A stretch of DNA of 47,678 nt from Promethearchaeum sp. (lineage in GTDB: Archaea; Asgardarchaeota; Lokiarchaeia; Sigyniarchaeales; Promethearchaeaceae): NCBI GenBank assembly GCA_030612265.1, contig JAUWOE010000002.1:1-47678 (forward strand), read 5' to 3'. Positions 23,938 to 32,433 of the stretch are shown here, piece after piece. How positions within the stretch are numbered: the stretch's first letter is position 1; each line of letters starts with the position of its first letter. The notes below the pieces were generated by a model. It was not told where the DNA came from. It did no database searches and worked only from the letters and a program-made list of their open reading frames with translations. The translations under genes were made by a program, and so were the position numbers.

Positions 23938-25290
23938 ATGGAATTTAAGGATAGAAACCGAGAAGTTCAAGATTTGTCAAGAAAAATTTCATCAAAACAA
24001 AAACAAGTTATAATAATCTATGGTCGACGGAGAATAGGAAAAACCGCATTGGCCCTACATATAGCCAAAGATGAAAAATATATATATTATCTTGCAAGAG
24101 AAACACAAAATCTGGATAAATTTTATAATATGTGTGCAAAAAAGGTTCCTGAAATATTAGATTTAAAAAAAGATTATCAAATCCTATTTAAATATCTCAG
24201 AAATAAAGTTAATGTCATAATTATTGATGAATTTCAAAATTTGATTCTGGAAGATAAGGAAATCCTTAGCATTTTTCAATATATCATAGATATCCTTCTA
24301 CCCGATTCTTCCCTGAAGTTAATCCTGTTGGGATCCTCAATATCTTTAATGACGAAAAATGTTTTAGATCATTCCAGCCCGTTATATGCCCGGAATGATG
24401 TCTCGCTTAAACTAACTCCCATCAAATTTTATGATCTGAAGGCTTTTTTTCCGAATAAATCGTTGGAAGAAATAATTGAAATATATGGATTTGCGGATGG
24501 AATCCCCTATTATCTAAATATGATTAAGGGTAATTTCTGGGAGTGGTTATCTACCGAATTCAAATCTACGACAAGTTTTTTAAAAGATGAAATTGATTTC
24601 ATTATTCGATATGAGTTTAAGAATGCGCGCAGGTATAAGCAAATTCTTGAAGCGATAGCATTTGGAAAAACGACACCAAATGCCATTGCAAATTATATAA
24701 ACTTAAATACAACTCAAATTTCCAAGTATCTAAGCCAATTAATTGAAATCGAATTCATCCATCGAGAAATCCCGATTACTGATAAAATTCCTTCCCGAAA
24801 TGGGCGATATTTTCTGAGGGATAATTTTTTGAGTTTTTGGTTTCGTCTTATTTACAATAATTTAAGTAGTCTTGAAGAAGGAATTTTAAGTATAGATGAA
24901 ATTAAGTTAAATTACAGCAATTATTTAGGGCATATTTTTGAAAATGTAGCAAAACAATTTCTGATAAAAATTGATGCATTCAAATTTTCTAAAATCGGTC
25001 GATGGTGGTGGAAGGATCATGAAATAGATCTGGTTGCATTTTCTCCAACTTCAAAAAATGCCTATCTTATAGAATGCAAATGGAAAGAAAAGGTAAATGC
25101 AAAACAGATTGTTATGCTGTTAGCAAATAAAAGCCAGTTGATAAGATATTCGGGTAAATATAAACAAAAAGACCACACATATATCGTGTTTGCGAAAACT
25201 TTTTCACAAAAAATTATAGAATTTAATGGTAGAGAAGTTTATTGTTTTGATTTAAAGGATATGGAGGAAAAACTATGGGAAAAAATATAA
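23938..25290 (+). CDS. Archaeal AAA ATPase with C-terminal DUF234 nuclease-like domain
   Basis: 450 residues. The N-terminal P-loop domain has Walker A GRRRIGKTAL (about 29-38), Walker B VIIIDEFQNL (about 94-103) and sensor GSSISLM. A winged-helix segment (about 250-300: TPNAIANYINLNTTQISKYL) follows, and the C-terminal DUF234 domain carries a PD-(D/E)XK-like set: GRWWWKDHEIDLVAF and AYLIECKW. These proteins are common, often mobile, in Archaea; their role is unknown, with DNA processing or defence suggested. The gene is flanked by direct repeats of the vapC 3' end, a sign of insertion or duplication-deletion. Confidence 0.88.
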   Translation: MEFKDRNREVQDLSRKISSKQKQVIIIYGRRRIGKTALALHIAKDEKYIYYLARETQNLDKFYNMCAKKVPEILDLKKDYQILFKYLRNKVNVIIIDEFQNLILEDKEILSIFQYIIDILLPDSSLKLILLGSSISLMTKNVLDHSSPLYARNDVSLKLTPIKFYDLKAFFPNKSLEEIIEIYGFADGIPYYLNMIKGNFWEWLSTEFKSTTSFLKDEIDFIIRYEFKNARRYKQILEAIAFGKTTPNAIANYINLNTTQISKYLSQLIEIEFIHREIPITDKIPSRNGRYFLRDNFLSFWFRLIYNNLSSLEEGILSIDEIKLNYSNYLGHIFENVAKQFLIKIDAFKFSKIGRWWWKDHEIDLVAFSPTSKNAYLIECKWKEKVNAKQIVMLLANKSQLIRYSGKYKQKDHTYIVFAKTFSQKIIEFNGREVYCFDLKDMEEKLWEKI

Positions 25291-25297
25291 TAATTAA

Positions 25298-25417
25298 TCA
25301 AAAACTAAGATAATTTCCTTTGTAGATTGTTCAAACATCATTTTTTGCAAAAAACGTGCAATTGAGAACATTTTAACATATGATACACATTTTGATGCTT
25401 GGTTGACAAGGTTGTTT
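25298..25417 (+). pseudogene. Duplicated vapC 3' end
   Basis: Reads SKTKIISFVDCSNIIFCKKR, then AIENILTYDTHFDAWLTRLF, matching residues about 102-141 of the VapC at 23334 with roughly four of five bases identical. Two of the four PIN acidic residues remain, so it cannot be an active toxin. The stop codon that ends vapC is changed to ATT here, and the frame stays open into the Uma2-like gene (to 26338). Confidence 0.8.
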
Positions 25418-25507
25418 ATTCCTTTATCGAATTTTAGAACTTCCAAGCCTTTTTTATGTTTATTTATTATTAATTATATAATATATAATAAAATACGGGA
25501 AAAAATA

Positions 25508-26338
25508 ATGCAAAAACAATTTCATACAGATCATGCGACATCTGACTCGAAAATCAAGTGGGAATCCTCGCGACACAGTCAACCGGTTGATCCTACTACT
25601 AATGAAAAAAAACCACGTTTAGGACGACGAGAAAGCGAACCGCATTCACATGAAATCACATATCTTTATGATGTCCTTTCTTATAATTTCCCGAACGATC
25701 GGGTAATGTGGGATCTCCACCATTACTTTACAAAAGAAGGAATAGTGTACGATATTCAATTTGATGTTTCATTTTTTCCTGGATTCTCCATGTCGGAATT
25801 ACTTCCATCATTTCGATCACCGAACTTTGACAACCGGGTTCCTGCATTAGCAATTAATATTCTTTCAAAATCCACGTATCTAAATGATGTCGGATTACAT
25901 GCTGATATTTGTCGATTGATAAATATTCCAGTATATGTTATTTTCTGTTCACATCCGATTGACTCGAATATTTATACCCCCCCATTTTTACGGGTGTATA
26001 TGCAAGATTTAAAAGGAACATATATCCAAAAAGAAACCAGGAAAATTGCATTACGTGAGGGAGAGAAGATAGAGAATATAGATGTTACAGCACTGATTGA
26101 TATAACTGCAAAAGTTCCTTTTCGATTGGGATTAATGGAGCGAAAAGTAAAATATTTTAAGAATAAATCAGTTTACCGTTTGATTTTAATGCATCCAACA
26201 CGATTAGAAATCTACTGGAGTAAAGCAGAAATATTAGAAAAAAATTATCATCAAGAAAAAATGAGTGCTGAGCAGGAAAAGGCTCGAGCTGATAAATTAG
26301 AAACCGAATTAGCCCGATATAAAAAAAATAACATCTAA
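25508..26338 (+). CDS. Uma2-like (PD-(D/E)XK fold) protein with coiled-coil tail
   Basis: 276 residues from ATG 25508. Residues about 48-230 follow the Uma2/DUF820 layout: a D-containing strand after FPNDRVMWD, VSFFPGF, then VPALAINILSKSTYLNDVGLH and a strand INIPVYVIF. In typical Uma2 proteins the motif is PxLVxEVLSxST with catalytic Glu; here it is ALAINILSKST, so the Glu is replaced by Asn and catalysis is doubtful. Residues about 240-272 are a coiled coil (EKMSAEQEKARADKLETELA). The frame is open upstream to 25298 through the vapC remnant, but the ATG has a purine-rich leader and the N-terminus before it is derived from the remnant. Confidence 0.7.
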   Translation: MQKQFHTDHATSDSKIKWESSRHSQPVDPTTNEKKPRLGRRESEPHSHEITYLYDVLSYNFPNDRVMWDLHHYFTKEGIVYDIQFDVSFFPGFSMSELLPSFRSPNFDNRVPALAINILSKSTYLNDVGLHADICRLINIPVYVIFCSHPIDSNIYTPPFLRVYMQDLKGTYIQKETRKIALREGEKIENIDVTALIDITAKVPFRLGLMERKVKYFKNKSVYRLILMHPTRLEIYWSKAEILEKNYHQEKMSAEQEKARADKLETELARYKKNNI

Positions 26339-26421
26339 TTCCAGAAGAAGTATAAAATGAAAAAGAAAAAGAAAAAGAAAAAAAAAATACAGCAAATATA
26401 TTGGTATTGTAATAAATCCAC

Positions 26422-26748
26422 TCATAATTGCGTATAACCACCACATTCTGCTTTCCAACCAAAATTCATCAGTTTTCTTTGTTTTGGATCAAATAAATCA
26501 TTTCTTATACAATCTAATTCTTGTTTATATTGTGATCTTATTATAAATATAATTATAACCACCGGATAGAATAGAAGGATAAATTCCAAGCCCAATTCTC
26601 AATATTTTTCTATTTTATCTTCAATCTCTTTAATTCGCGCTTTATCTACATTATATTTAATATAATTTTTCTCCTGATGTATAATCTTTTAAATCACCAG
26701 CGAGATGGATTTTATAAAATCTAATATATTTTCAATATCTGGGGGAAT
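26422..26748 (-). pseudogene. Decayed gene for a small membrane protein
   Basis: Reading the minus strand from 26748, protein-like sequence continues through three frames: VIPPDIENILDFIK, then a frameshift to IHLAGDLKDYTSGEK, then another to NYIKYNVDKARIKEIEDKIEKY. A TGA follows, then in the same frame ELGLEFILLFYPVVIIIFII (a membrane helix), and QELDCIRNDLFDPKQRKLMN, FGWKAECGGYTQL and a stop at 26422-26424. The order of plausible segments argues for one gene of about 105 residues broken by two frameshifts and one stop. It starts within a few bases of the divergent XPB gene. The parent family is unknown. This explains most of the 415-base gap; an A/G-rich low-complexity tract sits at 26357-26388. 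Confidence 0.6.
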
Positions 26749-26754
26749 TACAAG

Positions 26755-28152
26755 ATGACAGAGTTGGGTAAAATTGACATTTCTTTTAAAGGGACAGATC
26801 TCCTAATACGTAATATACCACTAAAAAGCGCTTCATATTTATTACCCAATATAAATTTTATCCAAGATTCACATGCAAAAGGAATTCGATGTAGTCCAAT
26901 TGATTTCTTGGAAATTTACGAAAAAATAACAGAAAATCATATTCCTATTAAATTAAGATTTTCAACGGATTATTCTCTACCATGTATTTTACACCCAACA
27001 TTTCAATTAAGAGATTATCAAAAAAAAGCAATGCAAGCTTGGCAACATGCTGGAAAACAGGGAATGATAATTCTTCCAACTGGAGCAGGGAAATCGCATA
27101 TCGGATTATTTACAATTACATTGATACAGAAACGAACGTTAATTGTAGTACCAACAATAGAATTAATGGAACAGTGGTATCAACGAATCTGCATAAGTTT
27201 TAAATTGGATCCCAATAATGTTCCTTTAAAAGAATTATTTGGTCGATTTGGTGGAAATCATAGAAATATCAGGCCAATAACTATCACAACTTACAATTCG
27301 GGTTATTTATATCTGAAAAAATTCCAGAACTATTTTGGATTATTGATATTTGATGAGGTTCATCATTTAGCCGGAAAAAAATTCCGAAAAATTGCAGAAG
27401 GAACAATTGCGCAGGCACGAATGGGACTCACCGCAACATTACAAGAATCCGATAATTTATATTCCATTCTATCAAAAATTGTAGGACCAATTGTTTACCA
27501 AGAATCAAGAGAAGTATTAACCGAATCGGGAAATTTAGCAGAATTCGAACATCGAAAGGTTCGTGTTAAATTGCTCCCTGAAATATATAAAAATTATTTA
27601 GATGAACAAATGATTTATAAAACCTATCTGAAAAAGTTTGGATTCCAATCTAATGCTTTTCAACAGATGATTTTTAGAGCAAATAAGGACCCAGAAGCAA
27701 AGCGAGCCATAATCGCATATAATCGTGCACGGAAAATTAGTTTTAATGCTGAAGAAAAAATTTATGCAATCCAAAATTTGTTTTCTCACCACCCAAAGGA
27801 TCGAATTCTATTATTTTGTGAAAATATTGAGTTTATTGAAAAAATATCTCAATATTTTTTAATCCCCACTTTAACAAGTCGAACCCCCACATCAGAAAGA
27901 AAAAAAATTATGCAACATTTTCGAGAAGGACGTTATCGAATTTTAGCTTCTGGGAAAGTATTAGATGAAGGGATAGATGTTCCCGAAGCAAACGTGGGAA
28001 TTATTATAAGCGGAACCGGAACTAAACGTCAATTTATTCAACGATTAGGACGACTACTTCGTCCTATGCCTGATAAAAAGGCCTATCTTTATGAAATTAT
28101 CACTTCAAAAACATCTGAAATCAGATTGGCATCAAAAAGATCGAGAAAGTAA
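26755..28152 (+). CDS. xpb: XPB-type SF2 DNA helicase
   Basis: 465 residues. A damage-recognition-like N-terminal region (1-80) is followed by helicase domain 1: FQLRDYQKKAM (Q motif), Walker A LPTGAGKS at 107-114, DEVHH at 200-204, GLTATL at 224-229. Domain 2 has LLFCENIEFI, ASGKVLDEGIDVPEA and QRLGRLLRP. Length and order fit archaeal XPB, a 3'-5' helicase linked to nucleotide excision repair. The RED motif that usually follows motif III is not evident: the segment after TATL reads QESD. The next gene, 39 bases downstream, is a Bax1-type nuclease, the standard partner. Confidence 0.88.
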   Translation: MTELGKIDISFKGTDLLIRNIPLKSASYLLPNINFIQDSHAKGIRCSPIDFLEIYEKITENHIPIKLRFSTDYSLPCILHPTFQLRDYQKKAMQAWQHAGKQGMIILPTGAGKSHIGLFTITLIQKRTLIVVPTIELMEQWYQRICISFKLDPNNVPLKELFGRFGGNHRNIRPITITTYNSGYLYLKKFQNYFGLLIFDEVHHLAGKKFRKIAEGTIAQARMGLTATLQESDNLYSILSKIVGPIVYQESREVLTESGNLAEFEHRKVRVKLLPEIYKNYLDEQMIYKTYLKKFGFQSNAFQQMIFRANKDPEAKRAIIAYNRARKISFNAEEKIYAIQNLFSHHPKDRILLFCENIEFIEKISQYFLIPTLTSRTPTSERKKIMQHFREGRYRILASGKVLDEGIDVPEANVGIIISGTGTKRQFIQRLGRLLRPMPDKKAYLYEIITSKTSEIRLASKRSRK

Positions 28153-28191
28153 ACTTAATCATAAACAAAAGAAAAAATCAAGGAGAACATT

Positions 28192-29985
28192 ATGAATCCG
28201 GCACTAATTGAAATTAAACGGGAGAAGAATGGTGATTATTCTCCTATTCCTTTAACAAAAGAAGAATTTCCTGAGCTTGAACAGGGATTACAATCAGCAA
28301 TCAATTTCTTAGAAGTGAATATTGATAATGTTTTTAATGATATAAAGGAAAAATTTCCAGAAAATATTTGTTCTTCCATTAAATATTCTCAAGCACTTAA
28401 AACCCTATTACTCTCACAATTTTATCACGCGGGTATCCCTATTGATAATAAATTTATTGATCCTAATAGAAGCCAATTAAGAATTCGTCTTTTTGATTTA
28501 GTAAATCAACGATATGGCGGTTATTGCCTTCCCGAGCAACATCAAGAAGTATTTTATAATCTAAGTCAAAATTTAGATATATCTTCTTCATCTTCTTCTT
28601 CTTCAGACTTAGACAAAAAAATTTTTTCAGATTATTCATCTAATTTAACTTTACAACGAAATTTTCAAAGAACTACAAAAACACCCATAGTAAATAAAAT
28701 CATCGATGCTTTTAATGATGAATTACTCAAAGCTTTGCTGAAAAGATCAAACACATTAGAAGTCATCTTTAAAAAACCTCTTTTAGGTAGTGAATATCGT
28801 AAAATATTTTATATGATCACACGTTCAGGATTATATTGTGATTTTTATTATTCTAAATCTCTTTTCAAACCTTCCAGAATTCATAAAAACCACAAACCAT
28901 CTTCTAATTCTTCTTCCACTTCCATCCCCACATCAATCTCTATCCCCAGTCTTCCAGATTCACAAATGATTCTTAAAGTAATTATTCCCGAAGAGATTGT
29001 GGCGCGTTCTCCTACTTTAATAAAAAATTTTCAACGTATTTTCTATTATCTTTGGAAAAATTATCAATCTCAATTAGTATGCATTCCAAAAGTAAAAATT
29101 CTACACCGGAAACGATCTATAGAAGTTAGTTTAGATTCACTGAAACCTTGGTTTCCTATATCCCAAATTCTTGTTGAAGAAAATATTTCATTTGATTCAA
29201 AGACTGAAGAGTTATTTTTTCAAAAGATTACTTGTGTTTCCAATTTATTTAGTAGAGTAACCCGAGATTCTGAAATAATTTTAGTTCCGGAACCTGAAAA
29301 GGGGATCAATCATATTATGATTCCAGATTTCCAACTGCATTATCATGGACAATCTTTATTTATTGAAATAATAGGATATTGGTCAAGTCAATATAAAGAG
29401 CATAAATCGCATCAACTTAACCATCTCTCTTTAGAATGGCATAATCGCCTCTTATTACTCATTGATAAAAAATTAAATTTTCCAAAAACGCCTTTTCCAA
29501 CATTTATATATCAAAAAAATCAATTTCCTCTTAAAGAATTAGAAAAATATATTAAAAAATGGGAAATTCCACAATATAGGAAAATTAAAAGCCAAATCAT
29601 GCCTCATTTATCCTTCGATTTACAAGAAATGATGGAAAAAAATAAAATCATTTCGTTATTAAAAATTCAACAAAAATTGGGTTTAGAAACTCTTGAAGAA
29701 ACCCGTTTTTTAGTTAAAGAGTGTTGGGATCCATTAAATCTTAATAAAAACTTTACAAAACTCTCCCCTGCAATCATTGTTGCAAATGAAAAAATCGAAC
29801 AATGGTTTCAATGGATTGATACATTGTTTAAACAGCGATCATTTCGTCCTATCGCAAAAGATCGGATACTGAATCAACTTCCCGATGATCTTCCACCTTC
29901 ATTATTGGATAGTATCTTACGCTTAAAAAATTATAAAATAGATTATTCAAATCTCTTTAAAATAATGGTTCGATATTGTACTTAA
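28192..29985 (+). CDS. bax1: Bax1-type nuclease (DUF790), XPB partner
   Basis: 597 residues. The nuclease core is in the C-terminal half: the IMIPDFQL strand (about 375-385) and SLFIEIIGYWSSQYKEHK (about 392-410) give the Asp and Glu metal ligands plus Lys of the DUF790 family. In Archaea Bax1 binds XPB and cuts DNA at bubble edges, giving an opening-plus-incision pair for repair. The N-terminal half (helical) binds XPB in characterised homologues. Unusual here are a poly-Ser tract near residues 130-138 and another Ser/Pro-rich stretch near 240-260, probably flexible linkers. Likely co-transcribed with the helicase gene. Confidence 0.85.
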   Translation: MNPALIEIKREKNGDYSPIPLTKEEFPELEQGLQSAINFLEVNIDNVFNDIKEKFPENICSSIKYSQALKTLLLSQFYHAGIPIDNKFIDPNRSQLRIRLFDLVNQRYGGYCLPEQHQEVFYNLSQNLDISSSSSSSSDLDKKIFSDYSSNLTLQRNFQRTTKTPIVNKIIDAFNDELLKALLKRSNTLEVIFKKPLLGSEYRKIFYMITRSGLYCDFYYSKSLFKPSRIHKNHKPSSNSSSTSIPTSISIPSLPDSQMILKVIIPEEIVARSPTLIKNFQRIFYYLWKNYQSQLVCIPKVKILHRKRSIEVSLDSLKPWFPISQILVEENISFDSKTEELFFQKITCVSNLFSRVTRDSEIILVPEPEKGINHIMIPDFQLHYHGQSLFIEIIGYWSSQYKEHKSHQLNHLSLEWHNRLLLLIDKKLNFPKTPFPTFIYQKNQFPLKELEKYIKKWEIPQYRKIKSQIMPHLSFDLQEMMEKNKIISLLKIQQKLGLETLEETRFLVKECWDPLNLNKNFTKLSPAIIVANEKIEQWFQWIDTLFKQRSFRPIAKDRILNQLPDDLPPSLLDSILRLKNYKIDYSNLFKIMVRYCT

Positions 29986-30009
29986 AATCAATCAATCACT
30001 TAACGCAAT

Positions 30010-31830
30010 TCATTTTTTATAAATATGGAAATCTACTTTTATTACCTTTGGCTTATATATTTGATTTTGTAAATAAAATTCTTCAGATATCACTTTAATT
30101 TTTCTCGAAAAATCAGAAAGGTGCTGATAATCAAATTCGGCAACGAGAAAATCGCAAAAATTCTGCATAACCTTTATTATTGATTTGAAATAATATTTCG
30201 GTGATATTTCATATTGGGGAAAGATTTTTAGAAATGTATTTTCTAAGATTTCCCAAGTCCATTCTGCAGGGTGCAATTGAAAGAAGTGATAAATTATGTT
30301 AGTTATAAAAAATGGGATATGATCCCGTGTTTTCCATGTATATTTTGGAAGCATGAGATATTCCTTACTTGTAGACCAATATGGTTTAATTTCAGTCTCA
30401 TAATAATCATTTGAGTTTAGTATGGCATTTTTTAGCAATTCAACTTTGGAATCTTCTTCAGAATCTTCTACAGAATCTTTATAAAGATCATCATAAATGG
30501 GATGATAACCGATATATTCCTCATATGGAAAATCTTCTCCCAATAATTGAAGATTATAATTCGGAAGAGAAATAATATTGTAATACTCAAATTTTACTTG
30601 GATATATTCTTCTTCAAGATTTTTAACAGTTTTTAGAAAGAAATTACTCTTTTTGAATCGATCTTGCGGTTTGAAGCGCTCACATATCCAGAATTCATCA
30701 ATAAAATTAGCGGTTCGTAAAGGATCACATAACGCAGCGTAATATAAAAAGTGTTTAAATGGACGTAATAATTGATACGCACAAAAAGCTGCAGAAATGT
30801 TTAATTGTTGATCATTAGGAGAAAATAATATCAATTTTAAATTTAAAAGGTAAGCTGATTTAAAACAACCCATCATTTCGAGAGAAACTGAAAGATCAAA
30901 GTAATATTCAATATATGCTTCATTAGATGCATATCTTAAACATTTTTCAAGTTCTTCGTAAATTAAAACATTTTTTTTTTGTGGATTTGAAAAATTAGAA
31001 ATTCCCCTAATGACTTTAGATTTATAATAATAAACAAGTGGATTTTTTGGTTCTAAATTCTGCAATTTAACCAAATATCGAAGAAGTCCTTTGTAATTTC
31101 CTTCTTTAATTCGTTTATCAATAAATTTAGAAATCTTCCGTGCCTCGAGAGAATTCACTCTACTTTGCAATTTGGGAATAGTATTCATAAAAGAGTTACT
31201 CTCATCTGGATTATTTGAAATTCGTTCAAGATCATTAAGAAATCGTTCAATGGGGATTTTTTTTGATATTAATGATGTAAAAGCTTCAGTTTCATGATGA
31301 AATCTTGTTGTTGATTGGAAAGGAATAATTTCTTCAATGATTGTTGTGAAATTTAAAGTATTCATAAATTCTGCATCTGAATCGATATTATGTAATTTTT
31401 TCTTCATTACATCATATATTTTATAACCAATATCAGAAAATTGTTCTTCATTTACAGAGTACTCACCAAGTAGATCCTCAATACTTCTGGGTAGATTATA
31501 TCCTACGAGAAACAGTGAAGAATAAAGGAAAATTAAACGGATGATTGTTTCGTTATCGTTTTTTTCAATTTTCATTGTTTTTATAATTTCAGCAGGCAAT
31601 TCATGTAATTGATTAAAATCTCTAATAATAATAGAAATTGCACCTAATTCTTCATAAGTTCCATTAATAGTGATTTGTATTATTGACGAAATAATGTTTT
31701 CAGGGGAAATATCATTTATTTCTTTTAGTAAATCAAAATATTCATTAAAGTCATTTTGAATTAAAAGATTTATTCCTTCGAAAAATTTTGTGTTAATATC
31801 GTTCTTATCATATGTTTCTGAAGAAATCAT
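30010..31830 (-). CDS. Large helical-repeat protein of unknown function
   Basis: 606 residues, almost entirely helical. Residues about 230-370 have TPR-like character (YKGLLRYLVKLQNLEPKNPL then AYLLNLKLILFSPNDQQLN). An acidic loop (DSVEDSEEDSKVE) lies near 455-470, and the C-terminal 130 residues (WSTSKEYLMLPKYTWKTRDH) contain several aromatic residues. I recognise no catalytic motif, signal peptide or membrane helix. It is the last of four large genes on the minus strand, but 603 bases separate it from the LRR gene, so co-transcription is doubtful. Its stop is 26 bases from the convergent Bax1 gene. Confidence 0.7.
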   Translation of the reverse strand: MISSETYDKNDINTKFFEGINLLIQNDFNEYFDLLKEINDISPENIISSIIQITINGTYEELGAISIIIRDFNQLHELPAEIIKTMKIEKNDNETIIRLIFLYSSLFLVGYNLPRSIEDLLGEYSVNEEQFSDIGYKIYDVMKKKLHNIDSDAEFMNTLNFTTIIEEIIPFQSTTRFHHETEAFTSLISKKIPIERFLNDLERISNNPDESNSFMNTIPKLQSRVNSLEARKISKFIDKRIKEGNYKGLLRYLVKLQNLEPKNPLVYYYKSKVIRGISNFSNPQKKNVLIYEELEKCLRYASNEAYIEYYFDLSVSLEMMGCFKSAYLLNLKLILFSPNDQQLNISAAFCAYQLLRPFKHFLYYAALCDPLRTANFIDEFWICERFKPQDRFKKSNFFLKTVKNLEEEYIQVKFEYYNIISLPNYNLQLLGEDFPYEEYIGYHPIYDDLYKDSVEDSEEDSKVELLKNAILNSNDYYETEIKPYWSTSKEYLMLPKYTWKTRDHIPFFITNIIYHFFQLHPAEWTWEILENTFLKIFPQYEISPKYYFKSIIKVMQNFCDFLVAEFDYQHLSDFSRKIKVISEEFYLQNQIYKPKVIKVDFHIYKK

Positions 31831-32092
31831 TTTTCTTGTTAAAATATCATCAATAATCTATAATAAGTAATGTTATTAGGAGATTAATGCTTTTTGACAA
31901 AAACCGACATTATCATTGTCTCCTAATCAATTTTAATAATCAATAAGCAGTTTTCTACCTTAAATTATTTTTAGCATTATAATTTTTTTGATTTACTTCG
32001 GTTCAATCAATATTTCCTTTATCCTTTATCCTTTAATTAATTAAATTGAAGTGATCTTATCATTTAATTTCTCTATTTACACTTATGGTTAA

Positions 32093-32326
32093 CGTGAAGC
32101 AAAATTTAGAAGGAAACTTGAACACTTCAAGTATTTAAAACAAAAAGGATACAATTCACTCGATATTCCTGACAAATTTATTCATGAAATGCTTGAAACC
32201 CTTAAATAGGGAATAAAAATCTGCTATCCTAATACCGATGCGGATGATATTAGACAATAGATGCTCCAAATAGCTTTACAAAATTATACCTTAAAAAAAA
32301 TGTGCAAGAGTCGGAAAAAAGTCTGA
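32093..32326 (+). pseudogene. Decayed small gene in a 603-base gap
   Basis: A plus-strand frame reads REAKFRRKLEHFKYLKQKGY, NSLDIPDKFIHEMLETLK, TAG (32207), GIKICYPNTDADDIRQ, TAG (32258), MLQIALQNYTLKKMCKSRKK and final TGA (32324). Two in-frame stops split what is otherwise a coherent charged, helical protein of about 77 residues. No ATG precedes it in frame. It may be a remnant of a small regulator or antitoxin. The remaining sequence of 31831-32433 is AT-rich without other features. Confidence 0.5.
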
Positions 32327-32433
32327 AATCAACAATGGATATTGATATTATTTTGGTTTGACAAGATATTAATAGAAGTGTACATCCTTTATGAAATTGA
32401 ATCGTATTTTTTCTTCCATATTTGATATGTGAA

